Shown here piece after piece: positions 35,676 to 43,780 of a stretch of DNA of 61,451 bases. This stretch comes from Nitrosomonas stercoris (lineage in GTDB: Bacteria; Pseudomonadota; Gammaproteobacteria; Burkholderiales; Nitrosomonadaceae), in the NCBI GenBank assembly GCA_006742785.1, contig AP019756.1:1-61451 (forward strand), written 5' to 3'. The position numbers were made by a program, and so were the translations under genes. Position 1 is the first letter of the stretch, and the number at the start of each line of letters is the position of its first letter. The notes under the pieces were generated by a model. That model did no database searches, was not told the origin of the DNA, and was given only the letters and a program-made list of their open reading frames with translations.

Positions 35676-35855
35676 ATGAAACTATTCACAACTGCAATTG
35701 TATTCGGCCCTGCCGCTTTGGTGATGCTTGCGAAGTTCGCGCTTGATCCTGGATGGCTCACGTCATGGAGCTTTTCGGAGTGCCTTATTCTTGGAGCTGT
35801 AATAGGCGCTCTTAGTGCCGGAGCTGCACACATCGTTGGTTCGCACGATTCCTAG
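35676..35855 (+). CDS. Small membrane protein, 59 aa
   Basis: Two hydrophobic segments (LFTTAIVFGPAALVMLAKFAL and ECLILGAVIGALSAGAAHIV). It overlaps the longest frame of the downstream resolvase, so the two may be coupled. Function unknown. Confidence 0.45.
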   Translation: MKLFTTAIVFGPAALVMLAKFALDPGWLTSWSFSECLILGAVIGALSAGAAHIVGSHDS

Positions 35856-35886
35856 TCCATACCAAAATGACCAGGAGGCCCGCATA

Positions 35887-36534
35887 AAAGTCGCACGCAT
35901 CTATCTGCGCGTGAGCACGGAGGAACAAGACCTAAGCCGGCAGGATGCCATCGTGGAGAGCACGAAGGCGGCCGGCTTTTACGTCGCCGGCATCTACCGC
36001 GAGAAGGCCAGCGGCGCACGTGCCGATCGGGCCGAGCTGCTGCGCCTGATTGCCGACTTGCAGCCTGGTGAAGTCGTGGTTGCAGAGAAGATCGACCGAA
36101 TCAGCCGCTTGCCGTTGGCCGAGGCCGAACGCCTGGTGGCTTCGATTCGGGCCAAGGGCGCCAGGCTGGCCGTGCCTGGTGTTGTGGATTTGACCGAGCT
36201 GGCGGCCGAGGCAAAGGGCGTGGCCAAGGTTGTGCTGGAATCCGTCCAGGACATGCTTTTGAAGCTGGCATTGCAGATCTCCCGCGACGACTACGAGGAT
36301 CGGCGCGAGCGGCAGCGTCAGGGGGTGGAGCTGGCCAAGAGGGCCGGGCGCTACGTAGGCAGGAAAGCCGACACGCTTACACATGATCGAATCATCGCGC
36401 TACGCACGGCAGGCCACAGCATCGCAGCAACGGCGAAGCTGGCTAGGTGTAGTGAAAGCCAGGTCAAACGAGTGTGGGCAATTCATCGGGCCAAGGCTGG
36501 CCAGAAAGAGAAAAGCCCGCACAAGGCGGGCTGA
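35887..36534 (+). CDS. Serine recombinase (plasmid multimer-resolution type)
   Basis: Resolvase of about 215 aa: ARIYLRVSTEEQDLSRQ with catalytic Ser, EKIDRISRLPLAEAERL, RRERQRQGVELAKRAGRYVGRKA, and a C-terminal HTH (SIAATAKLARCSESQVKRVW). The best ribosome-binding site, AGGAGG at 35871-35876, is five bases before an ATA codon (IKVARIYL). In-frame TTG or GTG codons further up (to 35815) are the alternatives. It probably keeps the plasmid monomeric, acting at the palindromic site upstream. G+C is clearly higher than in the neighbouring genes. Confidence 0.82.
   Translation, partial: KVARIYLRVSTEEQDLSRQDAIVESTKAAGFYVAGIYREKASGARADRAELLRLIADLQPGEVVVAEKIDRISRLPLAEAERLVASIRAKGARLAVPGVVDLTELAAEAKGVAKVVLESVQDMLLKLALQISRDDYEDRRERQRQGVELAKRAGRYVGRKADTLTHDRIIALRTAGHSIAATAKLARCSESQVKRVWAIHRAKAGQKEKSPHKAG
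36513..36531 (+). terminator. Hairpin at the end of the recombinase gene
   Basis: GCCCGC-5-GCGGGC overlaps the last codons; there is no T-run, so termination is uncertain. The gap to 36702 holds a consensus DnaA box TTATCCACA (36648-36656). Confidence 0.35.
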
Positions 36535-36702
36535 TCTAGAGTCTGCTCCCTATCCTCACTCTTCTTAGTCTGGCCAATTAGTGTTCTACCTTTGATCAGT
36601 TGTTAATCACCCCTCATCTTCCAAGCACAATCAATACCTTAAAGTAGTTATCCACAGAATCATTCAAGGTTTCCGGGGATAAGTAGAGGCACGTGGATGA
36701 CA

Positions 36703-37635
36703 TCACCGACAATTCTTCGCCCGGCGATAACCAGCTGCTTCAGCTTCCCCTGGTGAAGAAAACATAACTTGGTTTTTTTTAGATATTCTGTTGTAACTTG
36801 GACAATCATTCGGTAGGTGGTAAATATTACTTTTTCTGTTACCAATAATCTGCTTGCCAGTATTTATCACTGGTCGCTGAGCCTCTTGCAATCCTTCGCG
36901 TGAGGGTTTTTGATCCAGTTGCCAGTTTTTTTCACCAGTAACGTAGCGGTTATGGTGTCCCATCAGTTTAGCAATACGATTATTCAGTTCCCTTTCCCAT
37001 GCGGAAACTGGAAATTGATGATCCCACGCCATGAGAATGCGTTGCTGGGCTTTTGACATGGATAGTCCATAGCGGTCGTACATATAGAAAGTTACCCGTG
37101 CGACAAAACCTTTTACTTTGTCCCTGGGTTCTGTTGTACGCTCCTTGAAATCTGTGCGGGTTGTACACTGGCCATACTGATTAGGCATTGCCCTGGATAC
37201 CATGCCATACAAGTAGTTACTTCTGTCTCCATTGACTTCACCAATCACAGGGGCCAGATTAAACAAATCAGCTTCCATTACCCGGAAAACTGGATCTGTC
37301 TTGGTACAATTTTCTCTCCCCCCTTTTTGCCAGCATTGACGTTGATGCCCTATTACCCAAGCTGGAACAATATGCTCCCACTCAATACGCGCTGCACGAT
37401 TAGCATTTTTACGTGGCACGTATCCACATGATTCTAGATCTACCCTGCCTCCTGACTTGCCTGTCCATTCCCATTTGCAGCCACAATATAGCGTTCCCTG
37501 CTCAGATTGATTCTGGTCGGCATAAATTGTCTGGCGTGCCTGTACTTTTGCTTCACTAAAATACTGTGGAGCTGCATTGACCGGGAAATGAAAAGCGATA
37601 CCAAGAACAATAAATAAAATGAGGAATTTTCTCAC
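36703..37635 (-). CDS. endA: Periplasmic endonuclease I with C-terminal Ada-type metal-binding tail
   Basis: 310-aa secreted nuclease: signal peptide MRKFLILFIVLGIAFHFPVNA, then the EndA/Vvn core YCGCKWEW, ESCGYVPRKNANRAARIEWEHIVPAW, HQRQCWQKGGRENC, GEVNGDRSNYLYG and MGHHNRYVTGEKNW. An extra segment NIYHLPNDCPSYNRISKKNQ... AEAAGYRRAKNC resembles the Ada/Ada_Zn tail found on some nucleases. It digests DNA in the periplasm. It follows the 3' piece of the type ISP gene by 32 bp on the same strand, so before the inversion it lay downstream of that gene. Confidence 0.88.
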   Translation of the reverse strand: MRKFLILFIVLGIAFHFPVNAAPQYFSEAKVQARQTIYADQNQSEQGTLYCGCKWEWTGKSGGRVDLESCGYVPRKNANRAARIEWEHIVPAWVIGHQRQCWQKGGRENCTKTDPVFRVMEADLFNLAPVIGEVNGDRSNYLYGMVSRAMPNQYGQCTTRTDFKERTTEPRDKVKGFVARVTFYMYDRYGLSMSKAQQRILMAWDHQFPVSAWERELNNRIAKLMGHHNRYVTGEKNWQLDQKPSREGLQEAQRPVINTGKQIIGNRKSNIYHLPNDCPSYNRISKKNQVMFSSPGEAEAAGYRRAKNCR

Positions 37636-37667
37636 CGGGGTTTACATAAAATTTACATAAAAGAGAG

Positions 37668-38885
37668 TCAGCGACCTGTTGCGAAACGCTTCTCCTGTAA
37701 CAGGGAAGATTGATCCAGAGCGACAGCTTGGGTAGTAAGCTTCGGTAACCCGTTCACAATCGCCTGGTTTTTCAGGCTAACGGTGATAACACGCAGAAAG
37801 AGTTCAAGCGGGTATCTAGCGTTATCCATCGTTTCGATAGCCCAATCATTGGCATCATTGGTTATTCCACTGGCTTTATCAGTTTTAACGCACTGGCGCT
37901 CCATCACCCATTCAAGTGCTGATTTGCCGTTAACTTCATAGTCATAAGCCTCTTCCGGGATGTTTTCAATAACAATATTCGTGTTGTAGATAACTGTTGT
38001 TTTGTCACTAACACTTTTTCCAGTTTCAGGATCTCTCTTTTTACCAAACTTCATTTTGGTGACATAAAAATCTTTATCTTCTCCACCAAGAACCTTTTGC
38101 TCGGTCACTTTCAAATATTTCAAGTTCCCAGCAAGCCGAACACTTGTGTACATGGGCATAGTTTCATAATTCAGATGTAAATCTGCCAAGTCACGCCCTG
38201 CCTGACTGAAAGCTTTAAAATCATCAGCCGTTTTTACACGTGGAATACGTGGTAATTGTTTACTGAGATTATCAGCATAGCGCTCACGGTAATCCTCGCT
38301 GTGAAGCAAACCATAAATATAGTAGAAGATAGCTTCCTTGCTGATTTTGATTTGCGGATAAGCCGCCTGGAAATGTTCTAAAGCATCATCGGTGATGGCA
38401 TCACGACGCTGATATTGTGATTCACCTTCTTCATTGAACAGAGAAGCATCTGATGTTGTTTTCTCGTATAGGTAGAGTGGAAAACACTGTGCATCTCCCA
38501 CCAAATGAAGATCTGGAATAATATTGGAAATCAGAATGGAAAATCCTTTTGTACCAGCCAGTGTTAAACAAATCACCAAATTTTCGCTGTCTTTGGTGGG
38601 GAAGATACGAGGTATTTGGTAAACACTATTGTTGAAATACTTATCGAAAAATATCCAGCTTTTTGTGAAAGGTCGATACAAAGCCTGTCGCATACCTTTT
38701 GAGCTATAAGTACGAAAATTGTGTCGTGCCAGATCCTGTTTCAATTCAAGTGTCCAGCTTATGGTTTTGGTACTAAAATCAAGAAAGTTATCAACATCCG
38801 GCCAGTTTTCTTTTGCAACAGATTGGCAAAGATTTTTGTATGCTTCTACTGATTTATTGTAGTAAGCAACCATTCCTTCCGTAGT
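37668..38885 (-). pseudogene. Type ISP enzyme, C-terminal piece (inverted)
   Basis: 404 codons that continue exactly from 21047: after the shared ACTACG the frame reads EGMVAYYNKSVEAYK, then the target-recognition domain (YRPFTKSWIFFDKYFNNSVYQIP, ILISNIIPDLHLVGDAQCFPLYLYE) and the natural stop. It is on the opposite strand from the first two pieces. An ATG supplied by the adjoining transposon end (38900) would allow an orphan C-terminal protein (MQAVTTTEGMV...), but no ribosome-binding site is evident. Confidence 0.87.
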
Positions 38886-39140
38886 TGTAACAGCCTGCAT
38901 TTAAAACCAACCCAACCTGCATTCAACGATTTTTTCAGCCAGAAATAACTGCGACTATCCGATCCGCAAACCAGCATTAACTGCAAATGAACCTGCATTT
39001 ATCCCTGTCGACCTGCATTTGATCGTCGCAAACCGGGAATAAGTGCAACTGACTTGCCCTTCTTTTTAGATCGGCAATCCCGCCGCTGATCAGCATGGCA
39101 GCAAGTCCAGTAAATCACGAAATCAGGAAATCAATGCCAA
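38886..39140. mobile_element. Deletion derivative of the 21-kb transposon's relative
   Basis: Left end TGTAACAGCCTGCATTTAAA reading rightwards, closely similar to the left end at 21048 (AACTGCGACTATCCG and CTGCATTTATC repeats included). Then GATCGGCAATCCCGCCGC of the ATPase gene end is joined directly to the sequence around the resolvase start (GATCAGCATGGCAGCAAGTCC). All internal genes are gone. The right end is lost at the IS3 remnant. Confidence 0.75.
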
Positions 39141-39141
39141 T

Positions 39142-39297
39142 ATGCTGAGGAGGTAGATCAGGGAATATCAGGCAGATGATGCGGATCAAGCCTTCCGCGG
39201 CAATGGAAAACTGACACCAGAGCAAGAGGAAATCCGTCAGTTGAAAGCCCAGATCAGGCAACTAAGACTGGAGAGAGAGGACATCCCTAGCGCGCTC
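39142..39297 (+). pseudogene. IS3-family OrfA fragment
   Basis: Translates to LRR-stop-IREYQADDADQAFRGN, then GKLTPEQEEIRQLKAQIRQL, the OrfA leucine-zipper region of IS3-group elements, without flanking ends. Confidence 0.75.
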
Positions 39298-39359
39298 TTA
39301 GTACAGTTTATCGCCAAAGATTGGGTGAGCTTGGCAGTTGCCATGATCTCTCCGTGCAA

Positions 39360-39442
39360 GGCTAACGCCGCCAGCACACGCGGCTTTGTAGTGAAGGCGT
39401 AGCCGCAACGAAAAAGCAGTCGCTGTGACTGGCCTTGTTAGT
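39360..39442 (-). repeat. attC recombination site of an integron-type cassette
   Basis: On the minus strand it runs from the TAACAAGGCCAGTCACAG just after the cassette gene (the stop codon TAA is included) to TGTGCTGGCGGCGTTAGCC. The arms GGCCAG-CACA and TGTG-CTGGC are complementary with a 40-50-base central loop, and the site ends in the core GTTAGCC. About 83 bp, within the usual attC range. Confidence 0.75.
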
Positions 39443-40909
39443 CGAAAGTGATATGATTCTTGGCAAGGTCTTTATATCTTTTGTCGTTGTGAATTTTGTT
39501 GAGAATTGTTTTGTTTGCAATTAAATAGTCAAGTATCTCTTGAATTCGCTCGCTGCGTGCGTTGGATTTTAGAATTCCGATAACACTGACCATATGATCT
39601 TGACAGTATTTATTATCAAGGCATACCCTCACTTCATTAGAGTGCATGGCTTTCAGGGTAAGTATGATGTTTTGATCACCTAAGAGATTAAAAAATTGAT
39701 CGTAAAGCGACTTCCCAGCCGGTGAAACACCGGAATTATATGAAATTCCCTTACCAATTCGACAAATCAGAACTGTCTTGATGATTTTTTGTGAGCGTTC
39801 AACTGGAAGATCATTCTCCGTCACCAAGTAAGAGAGAATTTTCCGCATGTGAGGCGGCTCATTATAGAAATTATCCCAAGCATAGCGAGCATCCAACAAA
39901 TCATCAGCATGCCCATCAAGCGCTATTATGCGTGAATCTAGTGACTGATAGCTGTTCCCACCACAGAATGCAAAAAACTCCACTCCCAAGGCGTGCTTTT
40001 CGTTATGAAGGTTATTTTTGTAACCGTCAATTGTGATCCCAAGCTTGTACTTTATGTTATCGCTACTTCTGTTCCAGATGCATGGTGCAAATAAAGCAAT
40101 ATTTTTCTTCACCACATTGCTAGTTGCGTCAGCGGCATATATCCCAAAAATGCTATTTAGTAGGTTGTCTGTATTCTGGAGAGACAAGTCATTAAGCGGT
40201 TTTTCCATACTTTGTATAGTCGCATTGTCTAGGACTACTGTTGATCTTTTAAGGTTTTCTATGAATGACTTTATCTGAATTGCAGAGGCGGAAGGCTTGT
40301 CATTTAGAATATCTTGAACGCACGTTTGGAGCCATCCGAGTAGTTCAAATGCATTGATTGAGTAAACATTAGGATGAGACGCCCCAATGTCATTTCTCAT
40401 CGTAAGAATATGATTAAGCTTTGTATAAACAACATCAGAAATCAATTCTAGCTTTCGACACGTGTTTATCAGCTTGTTGTCTTTGAGTCCAGGTAGGTCT
40501 TCTTCAGTTGAGTACAATTCTCTTCGGCTGTCACCAATGGCAGCGTCAAAAAACATGTCAAGACCGTATACAACCACCTTTTCCCGCAAGTTTAGAACGA
40601 CTTCGTTCCAAACATAATTCAAGGAAGCGTCAAAAAGTCCTATTGCAGCACCAGCTACGAATTTCGATAAGTACCTTGCGTTCCGCTTTACTTCTGGAGG
40701 TAGAGATTCGATAAACGCTGGAAGGTTATTTTCAATGTTTTTGCGCTCTGACAACGACGCAATTATGTTTTCGGTTGGCAATCCAAGATGTTCAAGGTAT
40801 GCCTCAAACTTCGCCGTATCAGTTGCTAAAAGAACCGTTTCAGATTTAACAGTTATATCAGTGCTCATTTATTAATCCTTGTTTTCATGCTAGTAGCTTG
40901 CGCGGCTAA
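39366..40909 (-). mobile_element. Single integron gene cassette
   Basis: A gene with its attC downstream, bounded by two identical GTTAGCC core sites (39360-39366 and 40904-40910, minus strand), which is what cassette insertion produces. Upstream, GCCTAAC-7-GTTAGCC gives an inverted pair. No integrase gene is present on the plasmid, so the cassette is stranded or was inserted in trans. Confidence 0.72.
39438..40868 (-). CDS. Integron cassette protein with HEPN-like Rx6H motif
   Basis: 476 aa, no recognised family. N-terminal region (1-120) helical with a hydrophobic KFVAGAAIGLFDASLNYVWNEVV segment. Around 140-190, KLNHILTMRNDIGASHPNVYSINAFELLGWL contains Arg158-Asn159 and His165 in an Rx6H arrangement within predicted helices, as in HEPN ribonucleases. 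The C-terminal 200 aa are helical. Integron cassettes often carry defence or toxin genes; an RNase-based defence role is inference. It starts 40 bp inside the cassette boundary, as cassette genes usually do. Confidence 0.6.
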   Translation of the reverse strand: MSTDITVKSETVLLATDTAKFEAYLEHLGLPTENIIASLSERKNIENNLPAFIESLPPEVKRNARYLSKFVAGAAIGLFDASLNYVWNEVVLNLREKVVVYGLDMFFDAAIGDSRRELYSTEEDLPGLKDNKLINTCRKLELISDVVYTKLNHILTMRNDIGASHPNVYSINAFELLGWLQTCVQDILNDKPSASAIQIKSFIENLKRSTVVLDNATIQSMEKPLNDLSLQNTDNLLNSIFGIYAADATSNVVKKNIALFAPCIWNRSSDNIKYKLGITIDGYKNNLHNEKHALGVEFFAFCGGNSYQSLDSRIIALDGHADDLLDARYAWDNFYNEPPHMRKILSYLVTENDLPVERSQKIIKTVLICRIGKGISYNSGVSPAGKSLYDQFFNLLGDQNIILTLKAMHSNEVRVCLDNKYCQDHMVSVIGILKSNARSERIQEILDYLIANKTILNKIHNDKRYKDLAKNHITFD

Positions 40910-41240
40910 CCTTAATCGTTAGGCATCATTTTTCCGCTGCATTTCCAACCAAAGAAAGCATGATTTTATTTAGTTTATCGGCCATCTCTGTGAGGTGAGC
41001 GTGGTGTGATAGAAGTGAGAGGAAATAAGGATTAGAAGTATCGGCGCACTTTGCCTTTAACTAGATTTTCCGTTATTTTCCCGATATTCAAGTGTATACG
41101 GCCATAATCAAGCATTACTAAAGATTTATGAACGTGGGAATGCTGAGATTGGGGCGAGGGGAGTACTGCTGGTATGTGGGATCAACGTAAGATTGAATTT
41201 ACGTTTATCTGCGTACAGCAAAGTTTACAAAAAGGTTAAG

Positions 41241-41330
41241 TGTAGCGACCTGCAATTAAAAACAGTCAGACCTGCATTCAACGGCTTTTTCGACCGAAAT
41301 TAACTGCGACTGATCGTTAATCCATGAAAT
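41241..41330. repeat. Isolated transposon left end
   Basis: TGTAGCGACCTGCAATTAAA with inner repeats (CTGCATTCAACGGC, AACTGCGACTGATCG), a more diverged relative of the ends at 21048 and 38886. The gap 40910-41240 before it holds nothing else recognised. Confidence 0.6.
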
Positions 41331-41474
41331 CATTGATAGTGCCAGTTTTTGGATGTAGTTCTTTGAACTGCGTTTGTCGAAGTAGTACATCGCGTTCCGC
41401 CATGCCGAGAACAGGGGCTCAATTGAGTCCATAAAACGTCCGTTTATTGGACTTAATTTGCAACCTCGCGTAAT

Positions 41475-41501
41475 TGTTATTTTCAGAAGACGATTGCACA
41501 G
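41475..41501 (+). repeat. Tn402/Tn5053-like terminal inverted repeat
   Basis: TGTTATTTTCAGAAGACGAT... followed by GAATGTCATGAGTTGATAGC; inverted counterpart of 35564-35590. It points into a resolvase 3' scrap at 41568-41615. Confidence 0.6.
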
Positions 41502-41567
41502 AATGTCATGAGTTGATAGCACTCAATTGCTGAGGTTAATGTTGAGACTACTCAATAACAAAGCGAA

Positions 41568-41615
41568 TCAATCCACCATTTTCAAGTATTGGTATAACGT
41601 TTCCCGGCTGATACC
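41568..41615 (-). pseudogene. 3' scrap of a serine resolvase
   Basis: Encodes only GISRETLYQYLKMVD and a stop, the same end as the resolvase at 35069-35497 (there YLRTVD). It is cut at 41616 by TGTAACAACCTGC, another transposon left end. Confidence 0.7.
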
Positions 41616-41890
41616 TGTAACAACCTGCGTTTTACGTTAATTCCTGTGTTACAAGCCAAGAGTCTTTGCTGGTAAAGATCCGTCAAAAAATTTCATGGGT
41701 AGTTAGCGTACTTGGAGCGGAGCGGCTCTATATTTTGGAACGTAGAAGGAATAGCCTAAGTGTAACGGCTCGCGTTTGAAACTAGCCCTGCTCGCATTTG
41801 ACATATTTTCCAGCTCACAATATCTGCAAGTGAGCTTGCATTTATCAGCTTCGGCTCGCATTCCATCGTGACGTGCTTACGCTAAGTGAA
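41616..41890. repeat. Further solitary transposon ends
   Basis: A left-type end TGTAACAACCTGCGTTTTAC at 41616 and a right-type end TGTAACGGCTCGCGTTTGAA at 41761 with its inner repeats (CTGCTCGCATTTGAC, TCACAATATCTGCAAGTGAG). No transposition gene lies between or near them. 41891-42100 contains the second GGGTATACC site (41929-41942) and otherwise nothing recognised. Confidence 0.65.
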
Positions 41891-42100
41891 AATGAATTTT
41901 GTCTCTACGATTGTATTAAGCGTCCTTTTTGGGTATACCTTAATTGTCCATTTTGTCATAGGTGGCCAAAAATACGCAAGTACAATCTATTTTGGCCACC
42001 TTGTTGTTAGCTATTTAAATTGGCCTATCAGTAAAAACACTTACATCATGAGATGATGCATGCCACACTATAGACTGTACCAAGAGTAAAGGATACCGGC

Positions 42101-42144
42101 TTGATCAGGAACTTTAAGCACAAGGGACTAGAGACCTTTTTTAA
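42101..42144 (+). pseudogene. higB: higB toxin gene, 5' part
   Basis: TTG start with AAAGGA eight bases upstream, MIRNFKHKGLETFF, interrupted by the IS5-family element at TAA (42142-42144). Joined to 42997-43237 it restores a 94-aa HigB (RelE-type, translation-dependent mRNA interferase). Confidence 0.75.
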
Positions 42145-42993
42145 GAGCCTGTTTACGATCTTCTGAGTAATAGTGCCAAGAAAGCCAAATGAATGAGCTG
42201 CAAGCTGGTATCAAGTTTACGTTCGCAGTTTTTCCATAATCTTCGGCACTTTTCCAGCCAGGCGAAACTACATTCCACTATCCAGCGCCTGGGCATAACC
42301 TTGAAGGTATGCAGTTTGCTGCGTTTGGCGATCTGCACGGTGACAGGTTTGCCCAGAATTTCTTGCACACTTTCGGCAAATGGTGCTCCAGTATAGCCAC
42401 CGTCACACAGCAAACCTTGTGCTTGCCCTAAACTCGATCTGCAACGCTTCAAGGCCTGCAATGCACCGTTACGGTCAGTCACTTCCGCTGTCGTCACTGC
42501 AATGGCGTGCGGCAACCCCAAGGTATCAACAGCGATATGGCGCTTGATGCCCGACACCTTCTTGCCGGCGTCATAGCCTTTCTGGTCAGCCGTGTCTGTA
42601 TTCTTCACGCTTTGCGCGTCCACAATCAAGAACGTGCTGCAAGCGTTGCGCCCCAGTTTCTCTCGGGCCGCGCCAACCTGATTTTTTTAATGCCTGCTCC
42701 AGCACGCTCACGCCGTGCTGGTCAGGCTCATTCCATTTGCGCCAATAGGCATATACACTCTGCCATTTGGGAAACTCTCCGGGCAAAAATCTCCACTGGC
42801 AACCAGTACGCAGCAGATACAGCACAGCACAAAATACTTCATACAAATCTATTGTCGTGGGTTTGGTGCTGCGCCTCACGCTACGCAATAGCGGCTCTAT
42901 CTCGGCAAACTTCTCTTTGCTAATATCACTGGCATATTTTGTTCTCTTCATCCACGTATCGTAAGGAATAATGATGAGATCGTAAACGGGCTC
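42145..42993 (-). mobile_element. IS5-family insertion sequence (849 bp)
   Basis: Terminal inverted repeats GAGCCTGTTTACGATCT and, from the other end, GAGCCCGTTTACGATCT; flanked by the 3-bp duplication TAA (42142-42144, 42994-42996). The transposase is encoded on the minus strand in two overlapping frames, as in the IS427/IS1031-like branch. Confidence 0.85.
42153..42951 (-). CDS. IS5-family transposase, two frames joined by a frameshift
   Basis: First frame from ATG 42951 (MKRTKYASDISKEKFAEIEP... LLRTGCQWRFLPGEFPKWQSV) contains the N-terminal domain. The second frame (NQVGAAREKLGRN, VDAQSVKNTD, GGYTGAPFAESV, WIVECSFAWLEKCRRLW) carries the DDE residues and ends at 42153. The switch falls at a run of seven A (T7 at 42682-42688 on the plus strand), a standard programmed frameshift site. 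All motifs look intact, so the element may be active. Confidence 0.82.
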
Positions 42994-43237
42994 TAAGACC
43001 AGCTCGACCCGAGGCATACAGGCCGAACACGCAGCGAAGCTGGGCCGCATCCTGCGGGCACTGGACGTGGCACAGGCTCCAGCTGAACTGGATTTTCCTG
43101 GCTTTCGACTACACCCGCTCAAGAGCGACCTTGCCGGGTACTGGTCAATTACCGTTAACAAAAATTGGCGGGTTATTTTTGTTTTCGTGGGCGTCGATAC
43201 CGACCTGGTTGATTATCTGGATTACCACGACAAATAG
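42994..43237 (+). pseudogene. higB: higB toxin gene, 3' part
   Basis: Continues the interrupted gene: TSSTRGIQAEHAAKLGRIL, FPGFRLHPLKSDLAGYWSIT, NKNWRVIFVF and VDYLDYHDK, a standard HigB C-terminal half. Inactivated by the IS. The antitoxin follows after 10 bp. Confidence 0.85.
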
Positions 43238-43247
43238 GAGCGAAGCT

Positions 43248-43562
43248 ATGGACATGATGAACCATCCCCACCCTGGCATGATCTTGCGTGAGGACGTGTT
43301 AAAAGCGCTGGACATGACCGTAGGCGAAGCAGCTAAACGCTTAGGCATGTCGCGTGAGTCGATTTCTCGCGTGGTCAACGGGCGCAGCGCCATCAGCTAC
43401 GACTTGGCCATAAGGCTGGAAGCGGCTGGCGTCAGTACGGCCCGCTTCTGGACGGCATTGCAGTGCGAATACGACCTTGAAAAGGCGCGGGAGGGAGCCC
43501 AAGACGCAGAACTATTAAAAATAGTGCCACTGGTTCCTAAGCACGAATTAAAGCAGGTATAG
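43248..43562 (+). CDS. higA: HigA antitoxin (orphaned)
   Basis: 104-aa XRE-family antitoxin: MDMMNHPHPGMILREDVLKA, then HTH MTVGEAAKRLGMSRESISRVVNGRSAISYDLAIRLE. RBS AGGAG eight bases before ATG. It would neutralise HigB and repress the operon; with higB broken it is an orphan repressor. Confidence 0.9.
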   Translation: MDMMNHPHPGMILREDVLKALDMTVGEAAKRLGMSRESISRVVNGRSAISYDLAIRLEAAGVSTARFWTALQCEYDLEKAREGAQDAELLKIVPLVPKHELKQV

Positions 43563-43567
43563 AAGGT

Positions 43568-43596
43568 GAGCCTGAATACTTGCGATATTCAGGCTC
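43568..43596 (+). terminator. Strong hairpin after higA
   Basis: Perfect 11-bp stem GAGCCTGAATA-7-TATTCAGGCTC, 5 bp after the higA stop; only a weak T-run follows. Confidence 0.6.
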
Positions 43597-43780
43597 TTGT
43601 CGCGGACTTGTGAAGGAAAACACGAAAGGTCACGTGACATAAGTATTATGGCACATTCGTGCACTTACCAGCTCGACTATTGAGATCAAAACAATCAAAG
43701 AGACATTCTATTAATATTCTTTTTATAGCAAAATTTAATTTAATCTTGCTTTATGAGTTTTTGTAGGGCATGATTATGTT

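Noticed and set aside
34988..36656. Consensus DnaA boxes TTATCCACA at 34988 and 36648 as a replication origin
   Set aside because: Only single boxes, far apart, not near the candidate rep and without iterons or an AT-rich unwinding region.
41256..41522. 88-codon minus-strand frame
   Set aside because: It runs through two transposon ends and a terminal inverted repeat; the middle (SAWRNAMYYFDKRSSKNYIQ) may be a piece of a transposition protein but I could not identify it.
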